Shown piece after piece: positions 1 through 6,218 of a stretch of 6,405 bases of DNA. This stretch comes from Candidatus Aegiribacteria sp. (GTDB taxonomy: Bacteria; Fermentibacterota; Fermentibacteria; Fermentibacterales; JCC-6). The notes under the pieces were generated by a model. The model did not search any database, was not told where the DNA came from, and worked only from the letters and a program-made list of their open reading frames with translations. The DNA lies in contig DAOWNO010000127.1 of the NCBI GenBank assembly GCA_030642525.1, positions 1 through 6,405 of the forward strand, read 5' to 3'. Position 1 is the stretch's first letter. The number at the start of each line of letters is the position of its first letter. Position numbers and translations under genes: made by a program.

Positions 1-221
1 GATAACAGCAGGTGAACCGGAAAAAGAATCTTCGACATTTCCGGCACTTTTCCTTTTCCGAAAACAACACCGGTAAGAATCCAGGATAATGGAATAAGTC
101 TTCCAAGAGTGCCCGGAATGGGCATTCCAAAAATACGCCATTGGAAAAATATTACTGCCGCTGGAGCAAAGTGGAAAAGCAAACCGGATGAATCTCTGAA
201 TGATTCTCTCGTTATTTTCAT
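1..221 (-). CDS. N-terminal fragment of an unidentified membrane protein
   Basis: ATG at 221 overlaps the TGA stop of the preceding gene as ATGA, and the frame stays open through the left edge, giving 73 complete residues. It starts MKITRESFRDSSG, then has a hydrophobic segment (LLFHFAPAAVIFFQW, about 14-28), a short loop IFGMPIPG, a second hydrophobic segment (LIPLSWILTGVVFG, about 40-53), a charged stretch GKGKVPEMSK, and the beginning of a third (ILFPVHLLL). It therefore looks like the beginning of a polytopic inner-membrane protein. In this context it may take part in polysaccharide assembly, but too little is visible to name a family. No clear Shine-Dalgarno sequence precedes the ATG, so initiation probably depends on coupling to the upstream gene. 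Confidence 0.7.
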   Translation of the reverse strand, partial: MKITRESFRDSSGLLFHFAPAAVIFFQWRIFGMPIPGTLGRLIPLSWILTGVVFGKGKVPEMSKILFPVHLLL

Positions 222-997
222 GGTGTTGCCGCTGCGTTCTGAATCCATATCACCGGATGATTGAATGGCTTCCACCCTCGCGTGAGGGTGATAACTGCGG
301 GGAAAGCAGCGCTCCTTATTCTGAATACGTTACTCCCTGGCATTATCTGACAGGTTTGGCCTCCGGTTTCGACTGTTCCCATCGGGCACGAATCTCTCAC
401 CCCTCCAGCTTCGATTTCAATTAGCAGATCGGCATTATTCATGTTGTGCGCTTCAAGCAGCACAACAGGATGATTGATTTTCGCGGAAATGAGATCCGGC
501 CAGATGACAGCGTTTTCAGAGAGAATCTCATCATGTACCTGTACTCCGAAAGTTGAAGCCCCGGGAAGACCGCATATAAAAAGACCCGCGATAATTCCTC
601 CTGCAATAGCAAGAAACCTCCACTTCTCCCGTTTAAGAAGCAAAGCGGGAAAACTTACAATGAAAAGGGGGAGTATCCCTGTAATAGAGTCTCCAAACAG
701 AATAACAGAGAAAGAAGTGAAAAACGCGATTCTTGAAATTAATGAATCCGATCCGGCAATTCCAATTATCGCGCCAATCAGTATGAAGGCTGCTCCGCCG
801 TTCACATCCCCTGTTATCAGTGAGATTCCCGCTGCGATGAGTGTAACGAAGGTAATCCTGTTTTGCTTATCAATCAGAGATATGCCTGTGAAAAGCAGGG
901 CCCATGAAACCGTGAATCCGGAAATTCCTCTCAGAAGAAACAGGGCTGCTGACGCAAGCCCTATTAACAACAATCTGTCAGAACGTATAACTGACAT
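218..997 (-). CDS. Unidentified membrane protein with C-terminal non-membrane beta-rich domain
   Basis: I do not recognise the family of this 259-residue protein. The first 145 or so residues are dense in hydrophobic segments (about 9-22, 28-42, 48-62, 69-82, 90-106, 108-121 and 128-145), giving six or seven membrane helices with short loops. From about 150 onward the protein becomes polar with alternating strand-like segments. This part contains a Cys pair (about 204 and 216) around PMGTVETGGQT, then VFRIRSA, VITLTRGWKPF and VIWIQNA. If the tail lies outside the cytoplasm, the two cysteines could form a disulfide; topology is not proven. Membrane helices followed by a small outer domain fit a role in glycan export, modification or anchoring, but no catalytic motif is visible. 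ATG 997 overlaps the end of the GT2 gene by 20 bases and has only a weak upstream purine stretch. The TGA stop forms ATGA with the next gene. Confidence 0.75.
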   Translation of the reverse strand: MSVIRSDRLLLIGLASAALFLLRGISGFTVSWALLFTGISLIDKQNRITFVTLIAAGISLITGDVNGGAAFILIGAIIGIAGSDSLISRIAFFTSFSVILFGDSITGILPLFIVSFPALLLKREKWRFLAIAGGIIAGLFICGLPGASTFGVQVHDEILSENAVIWPDLISAKINHPVVLLEAHNMNNADLLIEIEAGGVRDSCPMGTVETGGQTCQIMPGSNVFRIRSAAFPAVITLTRGWKPFNHPVIWIQNAAATP

Positions 998-2237
998 TAT
1001 CTATTTCTACCCTCTGTTCCCTTCTGTCAGGAACAAGATACAGGTGAGTTATTCCTTCATCGATATCTGCCGTGAAACCGGTTCTTTCAGAAACACGCAA
1101 GAACTTTCGGATAATAACACCTTTCTCAGACCATAGCGCAAGTGATCCTGAAATATTGAAGGTTCCAGCTATGAATGTAAGAGAACCAGCCTCTGCAGGT
1201 ACGCGCAAGCATCCGAAACCGTTGTCAATCCTTCCGTCATGCCACCCTGGACCAGAGATAACATCATTCCCCATACAGCTATTGCTCCTCCCGCGGGCAT
1301 GATCAGCAGAACGTTTTAAAGGCATCCGCAAAGGTCTTGGAGCGATTATATCCTGCAGAATGGAATCAGACATATCCATGTGTTTCACTGCAAGCTTCTC
1401 TGCCTTATGCACTGCTGGAATTCGCCAGAGCCAGGGCTTTCGGTTAAGCAGAAGGGAAATTCTTATTTTCCATTCCATTTTCTTCCAGTATGCAGGAAGC
1501 TGACATTTCTCTCCGCCCAGATACTTCCTTGCAAGATATACTGCAGATTCAAGCTCCCATTTACCGGCAATTCCTCTGCTGCTGGAAAAACCCATTATGT
1601 GCTCTGCTTCAATAGACTGCGCAATGAGAAACGTGTAACCTCTTTCTCTCAATCTCAAACACAGATCGGTGTCTTCATAATACATGAATATCCGTTCATC
1701 AAAACCACCTGCTTCCTGAAGAGCTTCCCTTCTGAAAAGAGATACAGCAGCAGTTACAGCTGGAATTTCAACAACATCACCGGATAGAGCCGGTTGAAAA
1801 TGCATGAAATCATAATCATACCCTCTGCCGTATTCAGTCATTGCTGTTCCCGCGCTGAGCGTGATCAGAGGCCATTCCCACAGCCTGATGAGCGGTTGCA
1901 CGGCTGCAGCGGATTTATTCCTGTCAAGTACTTCAAGAAGACCTGGAACGGCGGAAGCGGATATCCTGGCATCTGTATTCAGAAGGAGAATATAAGGTGT
2001 TCTGCATACCTCGAATGCCCTGTTATTACCGTAACCAAAACCGCCATTTTCCCGATTATTCAGAACAGTAACCCAGGGGAGTATTCTCTTCAGTAATTCG
2101 CGAGTTTGATCCGTTGATGAGTTATCTGATACAACAACATCACAGATCGGTTCGAGTTCATTCAGGGTCTCCGCGAGTTTCGGCAGCAGTGATGAGGAAT
2201 TCCATGTAACGATAACAACCGTGATCTTTTTATTCAA
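978..2237 (-). CDS. GT2-family glycosyltransferase (GT-A fold, rhamnosyltransferase-like) with C-terminal beta-rich module
   Basis: Inverting GT-A enzyme, 419 residues from the preferred TTG start at 2237. The N-terminus reads KKITVVIVTWNSS. Next come VSDNSSTDQT (37-45), the nucleotide-binding GGFGYGNNRA (65-74), the DxD-like LLNTDA (85-90), and MYYEDTDLCLRLRERGY (185-201) with the acidic catalytic-region residues. This order is typical of WbbL-like rhamnosyltransferases, but the sugar is not established. After about residue 300 a positively charged linker leads to a 95-residue beta-rich tail (325-419) containing GWHDGRIDNGFG, which the catalytic fold does not need. The frame is open to an ATG at 2303, but that start and ATG 2261 would add residues ahead of the GT2 opening. 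TTG 2237 has AGGAAGAG seven bases upstream and overlaps the preceding stop. The TGA stop lies 20 bases inside the next gene. Confidence 0.9.
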   Translation of the reverse strand: MNKKITVVIVTWNSSSLLPKLAETLNELEPICDVVVSDNSSTDQTRELLKRILPWVTVLNNRENGGFGYGNNRAFEVCRTPYILLLNTDARISASAVPGLLEVLDRNKSAAAVQPLIRLWEWPLITLSAGTAMTEYGRGYDYDFMHFQPALSGDVVEIPAVTAAVSLFRREALQEAGGFDERIFMYYEDTDLCLRLRERGYTFLIAQSIEAEHIMGFSSSRGIAGKWELESAVYLARKYLGGEKCQLPAYWKKMEWKIRISLLLNRKPWLWRIPAVHKAEKLAVKHMDMSDSILQDIIAPRPLRMPLKRSADHARGRSNSCMGNDVISGPGWHDGRIDNGFGCLRVPAEAGSLTFIAGTFNISGSLALWSEKGVIIRKFLRVSERTGFTADIDEGITHLYLVPDRREQRVEIDNVSYTF

Positions 2238-3478
2238 TTTGTTACTCTTCCTGTATCGCATTGAGCAATTCTTCGATAAAAACGGTCTGTAACAGCATCC
2301 CATGTTCTTGTGGAAAGTACCATTTTCCTTCCCCGTTCTCCCATGGAATCTCGCAAGTGAGGGTTCTTCAGAAGAATATCAATCCGATCAGTCAGTGTCG
2401 CCACATCTCCCCAGGAAACCAGAAAACCGTTCTGTCCATCCTCGATCATGTCCGGCATTCCACCTGTCCAGCAGCCTATAACCGGTTTCCCTGATACCCA
2501 TGCCTCCAGTATCACGATTCCGAAACAATCCAGACGCGAGGGTAAAAGGATGATATCAGCCGCGGCTATCAGGTCAATCCTGTTCTCTTTCCCTATATAA
2601 CCCGTAATCACCAGATTTTCTCCGAATTCATCTGAAATATTTCTTTCGGATAATAGATACTCCTCGGCATCCTTCAGCACTGGGCCAGCGAGAACAAGCG
2701 TGAATTTTCTTCCCATCTTCAACAGATTCCTGCATGCTCTAATGATATGTTCTATTCCACGATCTGTGCAGTGAGCAGTGAGACTCAACACGACCGGACT
2801 TTGTACTCCCAGGCGATCCAGAGCCGCTGAAGGATTGCTTTTGACAAACTCTCCCGGTTCTATTCCGCTTCCTGATACATGAATCCGTTCGGATGGGACA
2901 CCGAATTTCGTGAAAATCCCCTTTTCAAAATTACTCTGGGCTACTGCAAAACTGCTTTCAAGGATAATTTTCTTCTGGCAGCCGTCAAAATAATGCAAAG
3001 CAGACACACGTCGAAACTTCTCCCCTGCATTGGCATGTGGAACAACCGCAAGACCAGCTCCTGTCTTCCTGCTGTGATACCATCCTTCATATAACATTAA
3101 TGGTATCGCGTTTGCATGGATAAAACCAAATCCATGATCTCTTGAAAGCCATCTGTGCAGAGAAGGTATAAAAGGATTCGGATAGAAATACCTGTCCGGA
3201 CCGCAAGGTGATACTCTTCTCAGAACAGCGCGGAACAGATTTTGAAATGGAGGATGTATTACTGGAAAGCGCACTATTTCAATGCCATTCCACATATCGG
3301 TTCTCTTCTGTATATGGTTACCGGTTCGGGAGACCAGCCAGGACATGTCCCAGGCATCTGTAGAACAGATTACGGATTCATGCCCCCACCTCTTTCCTGC
3401 CAGAGCATGCTCGATCACATATCGTTCAGCGCCACCATGATACGGCCAGGTTCGATGAATCAGATGGAGTATTTTCAT
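2234..3478 (-). CDS. GT4-family glycosyltransferase (GT-B fold) with Asp replacing the first Glu of E-x7-E
   Basis: This 414-residue protein has the full two-domain layout of GT4 retaining glycosyltransferases. The N-terminus reads MKILHL followed by HGGAERY (residues 14-20), the standard glycine-rich opening of the acceptor domain. The donor domain contains VVLSLTAH, then TDRGIEHI, VLAGP, ITGYIGKE and LLPSRLDCFGIVILEAW. In the last segment the usual E-x7-E is D-x7-E (Asp 317, Glu 325), and the usual Lys-Gly of the sugar-phosphate-binding strand is Arg-Gly. These are conservative changes, so activity is likely but altered donor handling is possible. The donor and acceptor cannot be named. ATG 3478 overlaps the stop of the preceding glycosyltransferase gene as ATGA, which implies translational coupling. 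The TGA stop overlaps the next gene's probable TTG start as TTGA. Confidence 0.9.
   Translation of the reverse strand: MKILHLIHRTWPYHGGAERYVIEHALAGKRWGHESVICSTDAWDMSWLVSRTGNHIQKRTDMWNGIEIVRFPVIHPPFQNLFRAVLRRVSPCGPDRYFYPNPFIPSLHRWLSRDHGFGFIHANAIPLMLYEGWYHSRKTGAGLAVVPHANAGEKFRRVSALHYFDGCQKKIILESSFAVAQSNFEKGIFTKFGVPSERIHVSGSGIEPGEFVKSNPSAALDRLGVQSPVVLSLTAHCTDRGIEHIIRACRNLLKMGRKFTLVLAGPVLKDAEEYLLSERNISDEFGENLVITGYIGKENRIDLIAAADIILLPSRLDCFGIVILEAWVSGKPVIGCWTGGMPDMIEDGQNGFLVSWGDVATLTDRIDILLKNPHLRDSMGERGRKMVLSTRTWDAVTDRFYRRIAQCDTGRVTN
2235..2252 (-). promoter_or_regulatory. Ribosome-binding site deciding a TTG start for the GT2 gene
   Basis: AGGAAGAG (2252-2245) is followed by seven bases and TTG (2237-2235). 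The TTG overlaps the TGA stop of the preceding GT4 gene as TTGA. Translation from here begins directly with the expected GT2 N-terminus. The upstream ATGs at 2303 and 2261 have no comparable ribosome-binding site. Confidence 0.65.
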
Positions 3479-4584
3479 GCTTCATCCATCTTTCTGTAAA
3501 ATACGCACAGTCTTTCTGCCACGTTTCTCCAGGTTTCCCGCTTCGCGCTTTCGGCCATGGAACGGAGTTCAGCCATCTTCCCTGTATCTTTCAGCAAGAG
3601 CAGCGCCTGAATCCACTCTTCAGGCTTATCCGGACTTAACAGCATTCCTCGATTCCCTACAGTCTCCGCCAATGCTGTCGCGTTGGCCGCGATTACCGGT
3701 GTGTTGCATGCAAACGCTTCCAGTGCGGGCAGCCCCAGCCCTTCATACATGCTTGGATAGAGCAATGCTCTTGCGCCGCGGTACAGATCAAGCAGTGTTC
3801 TGTCATCGATATTTTCGATTATCCTTACATTACTGTCATGTTCGATGCTTATGCTGCCCCATGCTCTTGATCCGACCATAACCAGCGGAAACCTGAGGCC
3901 TCTTTCTCTTGCTCTGTAATAGATATCAACAAGAAACGGAATATTTTTCCTTGGCACCAGGTGTCCGACATGAAGAAGATATTCTCCAGGTTCAAGATCC
4001 AGTTTTCTCAGTGTATCAGCAGAAGGCTCTCCTGGAGTGAAGATATCATCTGCAGCTCCGCCTGCGATACATATATCCCTGAGAGGGATTTTGAAGAATG
4101 AGGATACCTGTTTTGCTGTCCATTCCGAGATGGCAACCACACGGGAACCGTTTCGAATCATTTTCGCCTCATTTTCCGCGAAAGCGACTGTCTCGCGCGG
4201 ATGCCATTCCGGATGCTCCAGAGCGGAAAGATCGTATACTGTAACAACTGACCTGCTGTTCGCCGGAAACTCGGGCTGAACACCGCTGTGATGAAATATT
4301 GAACAGTTTTCAGCGATTTTCTTTATTCTCCTGCTTCTGGAACGCTCTTCCCAGTTATTACGGATAGGAAAACGCCTTAGAAACGGAACCTTAAGATAGA
4401 ATGGTGTTCTCAGTTCCATACAATCCACAGACGGACCCGGAATTCCAGGATGCACGGCAGGTACATCGAGTATACTGAATTCAATTCCCTCTTCCTGAGC
4501 TACTTCTGCAATAGCGCCAGCTACGGATAGAAGATATCTCGATACCCCGCCAATAGCGTGAGGAACAATACTCAGATCAAACAA
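3475..4584 (-). CDS. GT4-family glycosyltransferase (GT-B fold), mannosyltransferase-like
   Basis: This protein transfers a sugar from an activated nucleotide donor to a growing glycan, probably at the cytoplasmic face of the membrane. The specific sugar is not predictable. It has a glycine-rich GGVSRY segment near the N-terminus, VVTVYDLSALEHPEWHP in the N-terminal domain, a donor-domain opening VGHLVPRKN with the usual basic residues, and an intact E-x7-E motif (YEGLGLPALE, Glu at about 281 and 289). Length is normal for GT4. The VYDLS and PEWHP segments resemble WbaZ/MtfB-type mannosyltransferases; that substrate is only a suggestion. The TTG at 4584 would remove part of the first beta strand (PRVLFDLS reads continuously upstream), and its AGGAA is 11 bases away. 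An ATA at 4602 has a much better ribosome-binding site and would give about 375 residues. The TGA stop overlaps the next gene's ATG as ATGA. Confidence 0.88.
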   Translation of the reverse strand: MFDLSIVPHAIGGVSRYLLSVAGAIAEVAQEEGIEFSILDVPAVHPGIPGPSVDCMELRTPFYLKVPFLRRFPIRNNWEERSRSRRIKKIAENCSIFHHSGVQPEFPANSRSVVTVYDLSALEHPEWHPRETVAFAENEAKMIRNGSRVVAISEWTAKQVSSFFKIPLRDICIAGGAADDIFTPGEPSADTLRKLDLEPGEYLLHVGHLVPRKNIPFLVDIYYRARERGLRFPLVMVGSRAWGSISIEHDSNVRIIENIDDRTLLDLYRGARALLYPSMYEGLGLPALEAFACNTPVIAANATALAETVGNRGMLLSPDKPEEWIQALLLLKDTGKMAELRSMAESAKRETWRNVAERLCVFYRKMDEA

Positions 4585-4598
4585 TACACGAGGAGTTC

Positions 4599-5330
4599 CT
4601 ATATTTCACCTCTCCTGTCAAGTATCCAGATGGAGTCCTCAGAAGTATATCCTGGAAAATACTGAGAGTAGATACTGTCATAATGGGCTTTAACATCATC
4701 TTCAAAGAGCCATCTGTGGTAGAGCACCATATCTACGCTGCCGGACATTTCAGGAAATTCCGGCACCCTTTCAAGCGTTTCAGGATATCGCACAAGAAAA
4801 GCGTATTGACGCACATATGGCGATGCCGTCTGGAACAGCGCATATCTTCTCACGTTATCATCGCATGGAATCTCGAGAACGGTACGATCAGGGGATATCT
4901 CATAGCAGACACCGGGAATATCAGCGGAAACGGATGGCAGCGCCATTACAGTCATTTCCGACAGAAAAAGAAAGAAAACAAAGTTCTTAAGTCTTCTGTT
5001 CATCATCGTTACTGCCATTCCTCCTCCCGTTGCAACGAGAATACCTCCAAGAATAGCAAATCGGGAAGGTGATCTTAACCCGTTGAGAACAGGGAGGCTC
5101 TGAAGAAGCCGGAATGGCAAAGGAATTCCCAGATGTCTGCCAAAAATACGAAGCTCAGGGCCCAAACTTAGAATGAATAGAGAAAGCACGATCAGCGCGA
5201 ATCTCCACTTCTTCTTTTTCCAGACAATAAAAATAAAGGATATCAACACGATAAGACCAGGAGTAACAACACCTTCAAAAGTGTTCGGCATCCATGATAA
5301 CCTGTGCGGCATGCCTGTAACCTCGCCCAC
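4599..5330 (-). CDS. GT-C-like polytopic membrane protein, C-terminal half (in frame with the upstream half)
   Basis: This is the continuation of the upstream membrane protein after TGA 5396-5394. The open frame actually begins at 5393. The first usable start is GTG at 5330, which leaves 243 residues but drops 21 conserved-looking residues (REAIHWSAEP, then FILPSPF). Those residues resemble the Ser-Ala then Leu-x-Pro-Ser segment that follows the membrane core in this kind of protein. Four helices follow (about residues 22-37, 42-60, 88-108 and 115-135), with a GIPLPF...LRSPSRF segment before the third that is typical of the family. The C-terminal 100 or so residues form a soluble domain with VLEIP, YALFQT and YAFLVRYPE segments. 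No Shine-Dalgarno-like sequence precedes GTG 5330, so separate translation is doubtful. The gene ends with TAG, which overlaps the possible start of the next glycosyltransferase gene. Confidence 0.7.
   Translation of the reverse strand: MGEVTGMPHRLSWMPNTFEGVVTPGLIVLISFIFIVWKKKKWRFALIVLSLFILSLGPELRIFGRHLGIPLPFRLLQSLPVLNGLRSPSRFAILGGILVATGGGMAVTMMNRRLKNFVFFLFLSEMTVMALPSVSADIPGVCYEISPDRTVLEIPCDDNVRRYALFQTASPYVRQYAFLVRYPETLERVPEFPEMSGSVDMVLYHRWLFEDDVKAHYDSIYSQYFPGYTSEDSIWILDRRGEI
4600..4616 (-). promoter_or_regulatory. Strong Shine-Dalgarno sequence with its best-placed start at ATA
   Basis: AGGAGAGG (4616-4609) is close to the ideal ribosome-binding consensus. Six bases downstream lies ATA (4602-4600) in the frame of the downstream GT4 gene; the ATA also overlaps the TAG stop of the membrane protein gene. 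No ATG or GTG is available in this frame between the upstream TGA (4608-4606) and TTG 4584. The site therefore supports either a non-canonical ATA start or a loose use of the TTG. Confidence 0.5.
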
Positions 5331-5393
5331 CAGACCGAATGGAGATGGAAGGATGAATGACTGCGGTTCAGCTGACCAGTGAATAGCCTCTCT

Positions 5394-5396
5394 TCA
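5394..5396 (-). other. Lone in-frame TGA splitting the membrane protein gene
   Basis: On the minus strand the sequence reads GCA ATG CAC TGA AGA GAG GCT ATT. Removing the one TGA joins two open stretches of 274 and 264 codons in the same frame, and both match one membrane-protein architecture. No frameshift is needed. CGA (Arg) or TGG (Trp) would be a single transition away. Candidate explanations are a nonsense mutation, a sequencing or assembly error, or stop-codon readthrough. Confidence 0.85.
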
Positions 5397-6218
5397 GTGC
5401 ATTGCCGGTGATACTACATCTCCGGGAGCTTTGATAATAAACACTGCGCTTATTATCGTCACAATGATTACCACCAGAGTAAGCATCACCGTTCTTCTCC
5501 AGCTCGCATGAATGATGAAAGCTGTCGCGAACATCCCTATGGCTGCGAACATCGCAAGAAAGGGGCTTTCAAAAGCCGCTGCAAGCATAGCAACGGCAAA
5601 TCCGGCGTAATATCTCCAGTTTCTTTTCGAAAGATACTCCCTGCAAAGCCATAGAGACGCGATAAGAGCCCAGCAGTTCGCAAGCTGATAATGCTGCAGC
5701 AGATGAGCTGTTCTTGAAGGGAGCCATGCCAGTGCGAGAGCGGTAAACAGGGCTCCGTATCTGTCAGCGCCCCAGGATCTTGCCAGATACCAGCCGAAAA
5801 GAGCGGTAAGGAGAGTACCTAGCAGTAAAGAAAGGTTATACGATAGAGAGGGATTACTGCTGCTTATCCCTGTAAGAGCAAATAAGTAAGTATCAAACCA
5901 TCCGATATGCTGGAATACGAGGGAAACTCCATCAGGAGGATAGATCAGTCTGCAGTAACGGGGATCATTTCCGTTATCGAGGGCATGGGAAACCCACCAG
6001 AACTGCCAGGTCTGATCGTAAACGTCGGAATCGCTGCGAACAGAATGATCGGGCATCACTTCACTGATAATCCTCTGTTGATGAGACAGAAATATCTTTC
6101 CATACGGGAGAAGAAGCAGAAACAGTGAAATAGCAAGGATTGCCGGAAACACATACCTTTTCACTGAATGATCATATGCATCGCTATTTCCAGAGAACAC
6201 AGAATATCCTTCCATCAC
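5394..6218 (-). CDS. GT-C-like polytopic membrane protein, N-terminal half (interrupted by in-frame TGA)
   Basis: This 274-residue frame encodes an integral membrane protein. A first helix lies at about residues 23-44. It is followed by a loop rich in Asp and Trp (SDSDVYDQTWQFWW, about 62-75) and a YPPDG segment. Several more helices follow, with an AHLLQHYQLANCW stretch between two of them. An acidic first extracytoplasmic loop, a Tyr-Pro-x-x-Gly segment and a helix starting with a His/Gln-rich stretch are typical of bacterial GT-C-fold glycosyltransferase-like membrane proteins, which use lipid-linked sugar donors; the donor and acceptor here are unknown. The frame ends at TGA 5396-5394, but the same frame continues open for 265 more codons with matching family features, so this is the first half of a roughly 539-residue protein. 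ATG at 6218 has no good ribosome-binding site. GTG at 6200 has GGAAGGA six bases upstream and may be the real start. Confidence 0.75.
   Translation of the reverse strand: MMEGYSVFSGNSDAYDHSVKRYVFPAILAISLFLLLLPYGKIFLSHQQRIISEVMPDHSVRSDSDVYDQTWQFWWVSHALDNGNDPRYCRLIYPPDGVSLVFQHIGWFDTYLFALTGISSSNPSLSYNLSLLLGTLLTALFGWYLARSWGADRYGALFTALALAWLPSRTAHLLQHYQLANCWALIASLWLCREYLSKRNWRYYAGFAVAMLAAAFESPFLAMFAAIGMFATAFIIHASWRRTVMLTLVVIIVTIISAVFIIKAPGDVVSPAMH

Noticed and set aside
270..294. Small inverted repeat CCCTCGCGTGAGGG as a terminator
   Set aside because: It is a short imperfect palindrome inside the coding sequence of the 259-residue membrane protein, with no T-run on either strand.
474..1136. 220-codon plus-strand open frame
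   Set aside because: It lies opposite two well-supported minus-strand genes, has no ribosome-binding site or recognisable domain, and its composition fits an antisense shadow of a membrane protein gene.
1380..1787. 135-codon plus-strand open frame
   Set aside because: It is fully antisense to the GT2 catalytic domain, whose motifs are intact. The plus-strand product is Ser/Phe/Cys-rich with no domain.
2238..2303. N-terminal extension of the GT2 gene from ATG 2303 or ATG 2261
   Set aside because: The extra residues (CCYRPFL and similar) come from the overlapping GT4 gene in another frame, precede the normal GT2 N-terminus, and lack a ribosome-binding site, unlike TTG 2237.
3477..3881. 134-codon plus-strand open frame
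   Set aside because: It is antisense to the donor domain of the first GT4 gene, including its E-x7-E motif, and shows no protein-like features.
5345..5396. Selenocysteine insertion at TGA 5396-5394
   Set aside because: A weak hairpin (ACTGGT pairing with ACCGCAGT, with a bulge) can be drawn 13 bases after the TGA, but its loop lacks the GU feature of bacterial SECIS elements, and no selenoprotein family resembles this membrane protein.
218..6218. Genetic code in which TGA is a sense codon
   Set aside because: The other genes contain no internal TGA, use TGG for Trp, and end with TGA exactly where the next gene starts. Only one gene has an internal TGA.
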